A DNA stretch of 64,000 nt. Origin: Prevotella falsenii DSM 22864 = JCM 15124. Lineage in GTDB: Bacteria; Bacteroidota; Bacteroidia; Bacteroidales; Bacteroidaceae. This document shows positions 20,458 through 29,934 of the stretch, piece after piece (position 1 is the stretch's first letter; every line of letters starts with the position of its first letter). The stretch is from NCBI RefSeq assembly GCF_000613945.1, contig NZ_BAJY01000004.1, positions 60,980-124,979 on the forward strand, read 5' to 3'. The notes under the pieces were generated by a model. It was not told the DNA's origin. It did not search any database and saw only the letters and a list, made by a program, of their open reading frames with translations. The position numbers and the translations under genes were made by a program.

Positions 20458-20486
20458 TTTTATCACCTTCTTTCCGTTATTTTCTC

Positions 20487-20573
20487 GTTCCTTGAAAGGT
20501 GCGTTTTCTCGCCATGACAATGCTCAAATAAAGTTGGCATTGCGCATTTGGCTAAACGAAAACGTTCATAAAC
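20487..20573 (-). repeat. Single diverged unit of the 88-bp repeat
   Basis: GGTGCGTTTTCTCGCCATGA and TGGCATTGCGCATTTGGCT are the reverse complement of the unit that is tandemly repeated at 29.28-29.60 kb. It abuts a MITE-like family 3 copy. Confidence 0.65.
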
Positions 20574-20714
20574 AACGTGAGTTCGGTGTAGGAATTGGAG
20601 GGCGAAGATACTTTACTTCTCTTCGATTATAAGCCTATTAAATCATAACCAATTCTTTCTTTAAGCATCGTAATGAATAATGTATCGGCGTAATTCTTAT
20701 ACCGAACTCACGTT
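20574..20714. mobile_element. MITE-like family 3, full copy (141 bp)
   Basis: Ends in inverted repeats AACGTGAGTTCGGTGTAGGA and CTTATACCGAACTCACGTT. The interior has GATTATAAGC.TATTAAATC and TTCTTTCTTTAAGCATC, shared with copies at 49.8 and 53.5 kb. It has no coding capacity. Confidence 0.75.
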
Positions 20715-20723
20715 AAAAAGTAT

Positions 20724-21285
20724 TCAGCACCTTATTATTTCTTTGAAATGATATGCTATATCGCGGTGAGCATACGTTCCGCCATATCGTCCGGCCTTGG
20801 AATAGATGCCGATAGCATGGGTATGTTCTATCCAAGTTTTTACTGAAAGTACAAAGTTGTTGCTTCCTGCAGCATTTCTAATTGCACCGAATTCGGTACA
20901 ATTAAAGTCCGGGTTATACAGCATTTCCCATTCGCCTAAATATTCAATGGTGCCTTAAACCCCAATCTGTCATTAGGCCGCATTTGCTTATCTTTGTTAT
21001 TACCGTCATGCTTCCTTACTGCTTTCGTCCGCTTGCCGGCATCTGCGCAGCCATTACATCTCGACGTAGCCCGCTACGCCTTCGATGAAATGCCGGCACA
21101 TCTGCTCAACAACCGAACTAAATCAGTAAAGGACGCTAATGAACGATTGGGGTTTAAGGCTCAGCCAACGGAAAATAATATGTTCTTGCATTTGGCTTCG
21201 AGCCATATCCGTCAGGCTGATATAGTCTTCATCGTTGTGTCTGACAATATTGACAGCAGTATTCTGTACATTGATTTTCACCATT
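20724..21285 (-). pseudogene. KilA-N domain protein gene split by a MITE-like element
   Basis: KilA-N domains occur in phage and plasmid DNA-binding proteins. The N-terminal part (from ATG 21285) reads MVKINVQNTAVNIVRHNDED and YISLTDMAR. The second part (below 20955) reads GTIEYLGEWEMLYNPDFNC, FVLSVKTWIEHTHAIGI and SKAGRYGGTYAHRDIAYHF. Between them lies a 203-bp family 2 element whose ends fall exactly where similarity is lost. The C-terminus also stops early next to a family 3 element. The gene is therefore a dead remnant, probably of mobile or phage origin, and is bounded on both sides by family 3 sequence. Confidence 0.8.
20955..21157. mobile_element. MITE-like family 2, full copy (203 bp), inserted in the KilA-N gene
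   Basis: Outer inverted repeats are TTAAACCCCAATC and GATTGGGGTTTAA. The flanking bases CC/GG extend the symmetry, and TTAA may be the duplicated target. The GC-rich interior contains GCTTGCCGGCATCTGCGCAG and GATGAAATGCCGGCACATCT. The copy at 25.3 kb has the same length in the opposite orientation. No transposase is encoded. Confidence 0.8.
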
Positions 21286-21304
21286 TTTCTATTATTTATT
21301 TTTC

Positions 21305-21397
21305 CATATAATAAACCTATTAAATCATCATCAACCCTTTCTTTAGGTTTCTTAATAAATAATATAACGCGCAATTCTTCTGCCGAACCCACATTAT
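21305..21397. repeat. MITE-like family 3, right-hand part
   Basis: Contains AAACCTATTAAATCATCATC, TTCTTTAGGTTTCTTAATAA and TTCTGCCGAACCCACA, matching the right two-thirds of family 3. The left end is missing next to the KilA-N start. Confidence 0.55.
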
Positions 21398-21426
21398 ATA
21401 ATAGGAGCAGCAAGACCATAACGGCG

Positions 21427-23624
21427 TTATAGTCTTGCTATTTGTTTTACTCCCTTTATATTTTTCAGTTTCTTTATGAGCGCATTCAGCTTCGATGTGT
21501 CTTCTATCAGCACAACGAGGTTTCCCGAAAACAAACCGTCGTGCGAGTCAATGTTGATAGAACGCATCACAACCTTTTCTTCTTTCGACAACACATTGGT
21601 AATGTTGTTCACTATTCCAATATCGTCGTGCCCTATTATGCGCAGCGTTATGCTGTAGCTTGCCCCACCTTTGCCGCTCCATTTAGCTTTTACTATACGG
21701 TAGCCGAAGCGTTTGCGCAGTTCGGGCGCATTGGGACAGTCGTCCCGGTGTATCTTTATTCCGCCGTTAACGGTAACGAAACCGAAGATGGGGTCGCCAT
21801 AAATAGGGTTGCAACACTTCGACAACGAGAAGTCGATGCCCTTTAAATTCCGGTCGATTACGAGTACATCTTCGTTGTTTTTCAGCAGTTCAGCCGTTTC
21901 GTCGGCAAGCTCGAACTTCTCCGCACTTTCGGTTTCTTTCGGCGCATTCAGGTTGTGTGTCTGATTGTAAAGCTGCTGATACGTTTCTATCACGTTGTTT
22001 ACATCGAGCTTTTCGTCGGCTATTTGCTTGTAAAACTCCGAAATTTCCTTGAAACCAAGATGCTTTATAAGGTGGAAAAGCGTTTGTTCCTCTATTTCTA
22101 TCTTCTTGTTCTTGAACCTTCTTTCGAGCATTTCCTTTGCATATACGCCTTCTTTCACCTGCGTTTCCTTCAGTGCAAGGCGTATTTTCGACTTCGCCCG
22201 AGCCGATTTAGCGATGTTCAGCCATTCTTGTTTCGGCTTTTGCGTGGCTGAGGTCGTAACTTCCACCGTATCGCCGCTGTGCAGTTCGGTTCTTATAGAG
22301 GCATTCTTGTTGTTTATCTTCCCACCAACGCATTGGTTTCCAAGCTTTGAATGAATGTGATAGGCAAAGTCAAGCAAGGTAGCACCTTTCGGGAACTTCA
22401 GCAAATCGCCTTTCGGTGTGAACACGTAAATCTCTTTGTCGTACAGGTCGCGCTTGAATTGCGTCATCACTTCCAAGTTGTCGCCCGCCTCCAACGCTGT
22501 TCTGATAGACGCCAGCCACGTATCCATTCCCTCTTCTGCCTGTATTCCCTTGTATCGCCAATGCGCTGCCAAGCCGTGTTCGGCAACTTCGTCCATGCGT
22601 TCGGTACGGATTTGCACCTCCACCCATTTAGTATCAGGACCTAAAACCGTAATGTGGAGGCATTCGTAGCCGTTCGATTTGGGCACGGAAATCCAATCGC
22701 GTAAGCGTTTGGGGTTGGGTTGGTACATGTCTGTTACGATAGAGTACGCCTGCCAGCACTGCATTTTCTCCTTTTGGGTCGGCGAATCCAAGATGATTCT
22801 TATGGCAAAGAGGTCGTATATGCCCTCAAACGCACACTTCTGCTTCTTCATTTTCTGCCAGATGGAGTGTATCGACTTCGTTCTGCCCTTTATATGAAAG
22901 CGCAGTCCTGCATTCTGAAGTTCCTTGCTGACAGGTTCTATGAACCTTTTATGTAGGCATCGCGTGCCTTTTTCGTTTCGTTCAGCTTCTCTTTTATGTG
23001 GTAATAGGCATCGTGTTCCAAGTATTTCAGCGACAAATCTTCGAGTTCGCTCTTCAGCTGATATAGTCCTAACTTGTGTGCGAGCGGCGCATACAGATAG
23101 TTTGCTTCCTCTGCGACCTGTCGTTGTGCCTCTTTGTTGTCGGTGTCGCGTATTTGCCGCATCAGATTAACACGGTCGGCAATCATAATCAGTATGACGC
23201 GCATGTCTTCTGCAAACGAAAGCAAGAGGTTGCGAAAGTTCTCGCTTTCGATGATAGGATTTTTCTTATACAGATTTTGAATGCGTGCCAAGCCCTGAAT
23301 AATCTGCGCCACACTCTTTCCGAAGTCGGTTTCTATTTGCTTTATGTCCAATGCACCATTCTCATAGCCTGCATACAGCACGGTGGCAAGTACCGAATCG
23401 CGCTTCAAACCGATGTTGCGAACAGCTATCAGCGATGTCTGCATGGCACAAAGCAGTTCGCTCAGACCGAAGACATTGCGTTCCATGGCTCCCTTTTCTT
23501 CCATTAGCTTAATGTAGGAAGCCAGCTTTTCCTTGTCTTGTTCCGTTACATCGTTTTCCAACTCTTCGTTTAACTCCTCGGTAAGAGCGTGAAAGCTTTT
23601 CAGTTCATCGTCTGTAAAAATCAT
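21427..23624 (-). pseudogene. RelA/SpoT-family (p)ppGpp synthetase with a frameshift
   Basis: Makes the stringent-response alarmone from ATP and GTP/GDP. The N-terminal part starts at ATG 23624 (MIFTDDELKSFHALTEELNE); a longer ATG at 23648 lies too close to the -7 box. The hydrolase region is degenerate: where the HD pair is expected it reads VLATVLYAGYENGALD, with no His-Asp. The second part has the synthetase (GIYDLFAIRIIL, PKSNGYECLHITVLG, EVQIRT), a TGS domain (IYVFTPKGDLLKFPKGATL) and a C-terminal ACT-like end. The frame breaks near 22957, where four A stand where five would restore YIKRFIEPVSKEL. If that is an error, this is an intact ~730-residue RelA-type synthetase without hydrolase. 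Confidence 0.85.
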
Positions 23625-23650
23625 ATTCGTCGCCTTTAATAATAACACTA

Positions 23651-23658
23651 CAAAGGTA
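23651..23658 (-). promoter_or_regulatory. Promoter -7 box for the RelA-type gene
   Basis: TACCTTTG on the minus strand, 26 nt before the preferred start at 23624. Confidence 0.6.
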
Positions 23659-23700
23659 CAAAAAAACGGCTAAATGTTCTCTAAATTAAGAAAAAGTAAG

Positions 23701-23708
23701 TAATTTTG
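23701..23708 (+). promoter_or_regulatory. Promoter -7 box for the DUF4301 gene
   Basis: TAATTTTG on the plus strand, 69 nt before the ATG at 23778. Confidence 0.45.
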
Positions 23709-23777
23709 CGAAAGAGACAACAATTGCGGCACCCCTGTTTCGTTGCTGCATCTTAGTACATAAAAACTTATACTGTT

Positions 23778-25295
23778 ATGTTATCAAAGCAAGACGAACT
23801 ATTATTGAGCTCAAAAGGCATTACGCTTTCCGATTTTGAGAAGCAACTTGCCGACTTTAGAAACGGTTTCCCTTTCCTTAAAATAGAGCGCGCAGCCACG
23901 GTTGGCAATGGAGTTGTGCGTTTAAAGGAAAACGAAATCAAGGAATTTACGGCAGCTTGGGACAGCTACAAAGCTGAAAAACACAAGGTGGTGAAGTTTG
24001 TTCCTGCCTCCGGAGCAGCCAGCAGAATGTTCAAAGACCTTTTCGCTTTCCTCGAAGCAGCGTACGATGTGCCTACGACTGACTTTGAAAAGTTCTTTTT
24101 CGACAATCTGAAACACTTCGCTTTCTACAACGAACTGAACGAAAAGTGCAGGGCTGTGCACGGAAAAGACATTGCGCAACTCGTGGAAGCAGGCAACCAT
24201 AAAGCCGTTGTGGCAACACTCTTGCACACCGACGGACTTAACTACGGGCAGTTGCCAAAGGGATTACTGCTATTCCACAAGTATGCCGAAGGCAACCGCA
24301 CGGCAATGGAAGAGCATCTTGTCGAGGCTGCCCAATACGCAGCGTGCGGTGCGGAGGCACACGTTCACTTCACGGTATCGCACGAACATCTTGAACTTTT
24401 CAAGGCGAAAGCTGCCGAAAAGCAACCTATGTACGAGCAAAACTACCGCACACGCTTCTTCATTACATTCTCCGAGCAGAAGCCAAGCACCGATACGGTA
24501 GGCGCAAACCCCGACAACACGCCTTTCCGCAACGACGACGGCTCGCTTTTGTTCCGCCCCGGCGGGCACGGCGCACTCATTCAGAACCTTAACGACATAG
24601 ATGCCGATGTCGTATTCATAAAGAATATCGACAACGTAACGCCCGACCGACTGAAAGCCGAAACGGTAACGTGGAAGAAGGTAATAGCGGGCGTATTGGT
24701 AACGTTGCAGGAAAAGACTTTCCAATACGTCAGGAAACTGAAAGCTGCCGACTATACGACAGCCGACTTGCAACGTATGAAGCACTTCTTGGAGAACGAT
24801 TTGCATTGCCGACGCAACGACATCGACCGACTGAACAACGACGAACTGGCAGCCTATCTGCTCGAAAAGTTCAACCGTCCTATGCGTGTTTGCGGAATGG
24901 TAAGGAACAGTGGCGAGCCCGGTGGCGGTCCGTTCTATGCTTATAATGCCGACAACACCGTCAGTTTGCAGATACTTGAAAGTTCGCAGATAGACAGCAA
25001 CAACGCCGAATCGGTGAGAATGTTCAAAGAGGGCACCCACTTCAACCCCGTAGACTTGGTTTGTGCAACAAAGGACTATGCAGGAAAGCCGTTCGATTTG
25101 CCGAAATTCGTAGACCCTGCCACAGGTTTCATCAGCAGCAAGTCGAAGAACGGAAAAGAGCTGAAAGCATTGGAGCTGCCCGGTCTTTGGAACGGAGCAA
25201 TGAGCAACTGGAACACTGTGTTCGTGGAAGTGCCTGCAATAACTTTCAATCCTGTAAAGACCGTAAACGACTTGTTGCGCGAGCAGCACCAGTAA
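23778..25295 (+). CDS. DUF4301 family protein (nucleotidyltransferase-like)
   Basis: A 505-residue cytoplasmic protein, widespread in Bacteroidota, of unknown role. The stretch FVPASGAASRMFKDLFAFLE resembles the GxGxRM/F nucleotide-binding loop of sugar nucleotidyltransferases. Other conserved-looking blocks are FRPGGHGALIQNLNDIDADV, VFIKNIDNVTPD and CGMVRNSGEPGGGPFYAYNA. These patterns fit a UDP-sugar pyrophosphorylase-like fold, but no substrate can be named. It is a single gene, divergent from the RelA-type gene and followed by repeat DNA. Confidence 0.85.
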   Translation: MLSKQDELLLSSKGITLSDFEKQLADFRNGFPFLKIERAATVGNGVVRLKENEIKEFTAAWDSYKAEKHKVVKFVPASGAASRMFKDLFAFLEAAYDVPTTDFEKFFFDNLKHFAFYNELNEKCRAVHGKDIAQLVEAGNHKAVVATLLHTDGLNYGQLPKGLLLFHKYAEGNRTAMEEHLVEAAQYAACGAEAHVHFTVSHEHLELFKAKAAEKQPMYEQNYRTRFFITFSEQKPSTDTVGANPDNTPFRNDDGSLLFRPGGHGALIQNLNDIDADVVFIKNIDNVTPDRLKAETVTWKKVIAGVLVTLQEKTFQYVRKLKAADYTTADLQRMKHFLENDLHCRRNDIDRLNNDELAAYLLEKFNRPMRVCGMVRNSGEPGGGPFYAYNADNTVSLQILESSQIDSNNAESVRMFKEGTHFNPVDLVCATKDYAGKPFDLPKFVDPATGFISSKSKNGKELKALELPGLWNGAMSNWNTVFVEVPAITFNPVKTVNDLLREQHQ

Positions 25296-25333
25296 GCAGT
25301 TAATTCAACCCTTTATTGCTGCTCAAACGATTT

Positions 25334-25537
25334 TTTAAACCCCAATCGGTTATTAGCGTCCTTGCTGATTTTGTTCGATTGTTGAGCAGATGTGCCGCCA
25401 TTTCATCGAAGGCGTAGCGGGCTACGGCGAGATGGAATGGCGGTGCAGATGCCGGCAAGCGAACCAAAGCAGTAAGGAAGCATGACGGTAATAACAAAGA
25501 TAAGCAAATGCGTCCTAATGAACCGATTGGGGTTAAA
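25334..25537. mobile_element. MITE-like family 2, full copy (204 bp)
   Basis: Left end TTTAAACCCCAATCGGTTAT and right end ACCGATTGGGGTTAAA. The interior carries GATGTGCCGCCATTTCATCG and TGCAGATGCCGGCAAGCGAA, the reverse complement of the copy inside the KilA-N gene. It starts about 40 nt after the DUF4301 stop. Confidence 0.8.
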
Positions 25538-25649
25538 GAACAGCAATATTTACGGGATTGCCTTTCAATGGGCAGTCCCGTATTTTTGTTTGCAAGGCAA
25601 TTACATCTGATACTAAATGGTGCGTACTTTACTCCTGCTGTGTAAATAT

Positions 25650-25830
25650 TATTCTGAAGAAAAACGATAATTTCAATTTGGCGTTGCGAAACCGTAGGTT
25701 TTGCGATGCAAAACAGCCGCTTTTACCGTGCAAAACCTACGCTTTTGCAACGTCAAAACATAGGTTTTGCAAAGTGTTGATACATAGATGATTATGCAAG
25801 ACAATCGCTTGCAAAATTTCTTTACATATT
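25650..25830 (+). repeat. Dispersed repeat family 1, variant copy
   Basis: Order of blocks: GTTGCGAAACCGTAGGTTTT, AAAACAGCCGCTTTTACCGT, AAAACCTACGCTTTTGCAAC, then AACATAGGTTTTGC. The central block is replaced by an AGCCGC variant. The stretch 25831-26056 after it shows nothing I recognise. Confidence 0.75.
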
Positions 25831-26056
25831 TTTCGGCTGTTTCTTCCTAAATTCATGGATAGCCAACTTGCTGTATGGCTATCTCTTCTGCATTACAAGA
25901 TGTTCGCTTTACGGTGTGTATAGTGTGCTTTTGCATTGGGTTTAGAACCATATCCGACGAACTGACAAGGTGCTCATTATAATGTCTGACAATATGAAGA
26001 AACATTTTTTGTAAAATAAAATCTGTTAAAAAGAATTTTCTTTCAGATTTTATGCT

Positions 26057-26064
26057 TACCTTTG
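26057..26064 (+). promoter_or_regulatory. Promoter -7 box for the large secreted protein
   Basis: TACCTTTG on the plus strand, about 160 nt before the ATG, so the mRNA would have a long leader. Confidence 0.5.
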
Positions 26065-26222
26065 CAAAGTATCAAAAGTTTATTTATTTGCGTTGTAAGC
26101 AGTGCGGAAGTAAATGAGATATTGGTATATGCAAGCATTAATTAACCTTTTTACCATTTTATTGCTTGCTTTTTCGAAGAGTTACAAGACTGCTAAATTA
26201 AAAAACTAAAAACATCATTATT

Positions 26223-29200
26223 ATGAAAAAACTATCTTTATTGTTCCTGTTTCTGTTCTTCTTCTGCGCTATGCAGGCAGACGAAGTAAAGATTTTAGAG
26301 GAAAACACCTTTTCTTTGGCAATATCGCCAAACGGCAAGTATCTTGTGGGATACAACCCGACCAAAGTCAAATCGGAAGTCGGAACGGAGAGTTTCCTAT
26401 ACGATGTCAGCAGCGGAAGCCTCAAATGGGTAACGACAGACAACTCTGAGAATTGGGAAACCTACGGAATGTTCAGGGACGTGAACGATGCAGGCACGCT
26501 ATGCGGCTCGGTAAAAGACTTGAACCATTATGTAGACTTCTACGGAACGAACGCTCCCACCAATGTTGCAGCCATATTTGAGAACGGAAAAATAGTAAAA
26601 CTGCCTTATGGGGAGCTGGATATGAACAAGATAAAACAGCACGAAGACGGAACTTTTGCAGCATCGCTGTCTAACGACGGCAAAGTGGTGGCAGGATATT
26701 GCAAATGTTCTAATTTCGCATTCAGCTATCCTTGCAAGTGGACTCGCGGTGCAAACAACGAATGGAAGATGGAAATTCTGCCCTTGCCCGAGGGCTACGA
26801 ATACGGTCTGGCTGTGAATGTGTCGGCTGACGGACGCACCATTACGGGGCTGGCAGTGGACAAAGGGAAATCGATTGTGTGTTACTGGATTGACGGGAAA
26901 TGCAAAACAGTGAACTACAAAGACGAAGATGCAGAATTGGCGAAGATGAAACAGATGCGCATGATTGATATGAGCCATAACGGAAAATACTTTATCTTCT
27001 CGTTTTCAAGCAGGTCCGACTACCGAATTTTCGATGTAGAGAAAGGCACATACCGCACGTTGTCTACCTTCGATAGCAAAGAACAAATACGCATACCTAC
27101 TGTTGCGGACAATGGCGACGTGTTCGGGGCGGTTATTTACGACGCTGAAGGCGTGGGCGGAATGTACTACAGAAACTTCTGGTACCAATATTCTTCAGGC
27201 AGAATTTTCGATTTCACCTATTATCTCTATTTGTTCAATCCGCAACTGAATGTATCGTTCCCATTGAATTATGAAGACGGGGCACAGGCATTCCCTGCTG
27301 CTGTGTCGGCAAACGGCAATGTTATCACCGGCAATAAAGACACTAACACGGCGTTGGGGCAAACTCCCAAGGCATGGGTACTGAATGTAAACAAGAAAGA
27401 AATCGAAATTCCTGCCACCCCCGATAAGGCAAAAGGAAAATCGACAGGGCTGCACCAAGTTCAGCTTTCGTGGAAGATAGACAAGACAAACTACAATTCA
27501 TTGACGCTGAAAGGCTACAACGTGTATTGCGACGGTAAAAAGGTTGCAACCTTAAACGAATTGAAAGACGAGATGACGGCTACGGTGAAAGATGTCGGTG
27601 CAGGCTATTGCAAGTTTGCAATCGAAGCGATATACACCGATAAACAAGGGAAAGAGATGCTTTCGCCACGCTCAAACCCTGAAGTTATTGTCGTTCCTGA
27701 AGACTATGCGTTCCCGCTTTTCGACGATTTCGAGAAGGGTTCACTGAACACCAACTACTGGACGAAGAACAAAGAGTATGGCGACGACGTCGATACGGAG
27801 TGGGTGGTAGCAGCCGAAATAGGGCATAACAACACAATCGGAGTATATACTGGCGCGTCTACATTCAAGCCTTACGCAACAAGTATGGTAAGTCGGCCGC
27901 TCGATGCTGCCAACGCAAGCAAGGTGAAGTGTTCGTTCTTGCTTCTTTGTGTCGAAGAGGATGCAAAAGAAGGCAAAGAGATTGACTTAACCAAAGACAC
28001 GCTTAGCGTGGAATATACCGTAGATGGCGGAAAGTCGTGGCAGGTAGCTAAAGAGTGGACGGTTGAACAACTGCCGAAGCTGGAAGGCATCTTGACGGTT
28101 GATTTAACGAAGCACGTTGCCGGCAAAGTCTTCCAAATAAGGTTCCGCAGACACGGACTGGGCACAGTGGGCTATTATTTCTACCTCGACAACATTATGA
28201 TTGGAAGTGGCGACAACGTCGATGCGCCCAAGGGATTTACAGGCAAAGTTACGGACAACCAACTCTTTTTGATGTGGAAGAACAGCAGGAACGGCTATTC
28301 GCTCAACTATCTTTCTGAGCCGGAAGCACCGGGATATACCATCGGAAATGAAGGAAAGGAACTTATCGGAGCCAACAAATTCACGCAAAGCGAGCTTGCT
28401 CCATACCACGGCAAATATCTTACTTCGGTAACAGGCTACATCAATTATTACGAAGAAGCTGACGAAGGAAAGGGCATTCGTGCAACTGTGGTGGTGTTCG
28501 AGAATGGAAAACTCGTTTGCGAACAAGAGATGGAAGGCATTAAGTACAACGAGAATACAACCCAAAAGCTAAAGCAGCCCATCAAGATTGACAGCGGAAA
28601 GGAACTGATTGTGGGCATTAAGGTTCACGATTATGACACCGGGCAGATTCCTTTAACCTACGAAAGCTCACAATCGTACGTAACCGGCAAGAGCGACCTG
28701 TACTCTGAAGACAACGGAAAAACTTGGAAAACCGTGTGGGACTTCTACGAGGGCGACGCCCAAATGGGCACATGCTGCTGGAGAATTACAGGCAACATAA
28801 CCGAAAAGCCCGACGATGAGACCGTGGAAGAGGACAAAAGCCTTATCGGCTACAACATCTTCCGCAACGGTGTGCAGCTGAACAACGTCTGCATTCCTTT
28901 TGAAGCGACGCGCTATATCGACAAGCAACCGCTCGACAAGGCGGAATATACCGTCGTGGCATACTATAATGACGGAAGGGAATCTTTGGCTTCAACACCG
29001 TATATACTCGATTTAACCAACTCAATAGCTCCGTTGGTAGACAAATCTGTCTTATCGATAGACAAGTCGGCAATAAAGTTGAATGCCAAAGGAACGCTGC
29101 GCCTCTACGCTGTTGATGGGCATTTTGTTGCCAAGAGTAGCAAGAACATCATTCCGTTAGGAGGCATTCCTTCGGGCATCTACATCGTATTGGTTGAATA

Positions 29201-29243
29201 TAACAATCAACGGTTTACCCAAAAGATTATCATAAACAAATAA
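26223..29243 (+). CDS. Large secreted multidomain protein with probable type IX sorting tail
   Basis: 1006 residues. A signal peptide (MKKLSLLFLFLFFFCAMQAD) is followed by an N-terminal region (about 20-390) with recurring S-x-(D/N)-G-x-x-(V/I)-x-G motifs, for example NGKYLVGYN, DGKVVAGYC, DGRTITGLAV and NGNVITGNKD. This resembles HAF-type or propeller repeats. A fibronectin type III-like domain lies at about 402-492 and a lectin-like 'choice-of-anchor' domain starting FPLFDDFEKGSLNTNYW at about 498-690. A second Fn3-like stretch lies near 869-925. The C-terminus (about 940-1006, GIPSGIYIVLVEYNNQRFTQ then KIIINK) has the form of a type IX secretion sorting domain. An adhesin or binding role at the cell surface is inferred only. 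Confidence 0.8.
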   Translation: MKKLSLLFLFLFFFCAMQADEVKILEENTFSLAISPNGKYLVGYNPTKVKSEVGTESFLYDVSSGSLKWVTTDNSENWETYGMFRDVNDAGTLCGSVKDLNHYVDFYGTNAPTNVAAIFENGKIVKLPYGELDMNKIKQHEDGTFAASLSNDGKVVAGYCKCSNFAFSYPCKWTRGANNEWKMEILPLPEGYEYGLAVNVSADGRTITGLAVDKGKSIVCYWIDGKCKTVNYKDEDAELAKMKQMRMIDMSHNGKYFIFSFSSRSDYRIFDVEKGTYRTLSTFDSKEQIRIPTVADNGDVFGAVIYDAEGVGGMYYRNFWYQYSSGRIFDFTYYLYLFNPQLNVSFPLNYEDGAQAFPAAVSANGNVITGNKDTNTALGQTPKAWVLNVNKKEIEIPATPDKAKGKSTGLHQVQLSWKIDKTNYNSLTLKGYNVYCDGKKVATLNELKDEMTATVKDVGAGYCKFAIEAIYTDKQGKEMLSPRSNPEVIVVPEDYAFPLFDDFEKGSLNTNYWTKNKEYGDDVDTEWVVAAEIGHNNTIGVYTGASTFKPYATSMVSRPLDAANASKVKCSFLLLCVEEDAKEGKEIDLTKDTLSVEYTVDGGKSWQVAKEWTVEQLPKLEGILTVDLTKHVAGKVFQIRFRRHGLGTVGYYFYLDNIMIGSGDNVDAPKGFTGKVTDNQLFLMWKNSRNGYSLNYLSEPEAPGYTIGNEGKELIGANKFTQSELAPYHGKYLTSVTGYINYYEEADEGKGIRATVVVFENGKLVCEQEMEGIKYNENTTQKLKQPIKIDSGKELIVGIKVHDYDTGQIPLTYESSQSYVTGKSDLYSEDNGKTWKTVWDFYEGDAQMGTCCWRITGNITEKPDDETVEEDKSLIGYNIFRNGVQLNNVCIPFEATRYIDKQPLDKAEYTVVAYYNDGRESLASTPYILDLTNSIAPLVDKSVLSIDKSAIKLNAKGTLRLYAVDGHFVAKSSKNIIPLGGIPSGIYIVLVEYNNQRFTQKIIINK

Positions 29244-29283
29244 GAAAAAGCGAAAAGAGGAACGAGAGGAAGGCGTTTTCGCT

Positions 29284-29610
29284 AAGCCGCGTGGGCACAA
29301 TGCCAAACGTGTTTGAGTATTCGCATGGCGAGAAAACGCACTTTTCAAGATATGGGAAAAACGCTTTCGTTAAGCCACGTGGGCGCAATGCCAAATGCGT
29401 TTAAGCATTCTCATGGCGAGAATACGCACTTTTCGAGATATGGGAAAAACGCTTTCGTTAAGCCAAATGGGCACAATGCCAAGCGTGCTTGAGTATTCTC
29501 ATGGCGAGAAAATGCACTTTTCGAGATATGGGAAAAACGCTTTCGTTGAGCCAAATGGGCACAAGCCAAGCGTGTTTGAGCATTCTCATGGCGAGAAAAG
29601 AACATATTTT
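29284..29610 (+). repeat. Tandem repeat, four units of 88 bp
   Basis: The anchor AAGCC recurs at 29284, 29372 and 29460 and as GAGCC at 29548, exactly 88 bp apart. Each unit holds GGGCACAATGCCAA, TTTGAG.ATTCTCATGGCGAG and CGAGATATGGGAAAAACGCT. Because 88 is not a multiple of three, a coding role is unlikely. It begins 40 bp after the stop of the secreted protein. A lone diverged unit is at 20.5 kb. Confidence 0.85.
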
Positions 29611-29706
29611 GAGCGTCAGGGAGTTGTTATACCAACCTCCACCCCTCGTTTCTCTCTTTCCTCCTTTTCGTTCGGACTTTCTTATTAAGCACATATTCCA
29701 CTTGCA

Positions 29707-29751
29707 AATTGACTTTTAATTATGGCTGTTTCGCCATAATTAAAGTCAATT
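29707..29751. terminator. Strong 19-bp hairpin, possible terminator
   Basis: AATTGACTTTTAATTATGGC and GCCATAATTAAAGTCAATT pair over 19 bp with a single bulged T and a 6-nt loop. It is followed on the plus strand by TGTTTTATCG, a weak T-run. It could end transcripts from the secreted protein gene. The next 180 bp show nothing I recognise. Confidence 0.5.
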
Positions 29752-29934
29752 GTTTTATCGAGCTGTCGATATTTTAAGGGAATTGTTTTCCCCTTTTTTG
29801 TTTTCGGCAATGGCTGAACATTGTTTCCGACAATCGCCGAAACCGGCTTCAATACCCCCAACCATCGTTTTCATAATCCGCATAGGCAAGGTAAGGACGT
29901 GAAACAACACGTTCCTACCCTCTCCCAAAAGCCG

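Noticed and set aside
25300..25497. 65-codon frame with a similar peptide also encoded near 20.99 kb
   Set aside because: The frame lies inside the MITE-like family 2 element, and its twin comes from the other copy of that element. It is non-coding mobile DNA.
29395..29719. Overlapping plus and minus frames across the 88-bp tandem repeat
   Set aside because: The period is not a multiple of three, so any frame meets each unit in a different phase. The peptides are low-complexity artefacts.
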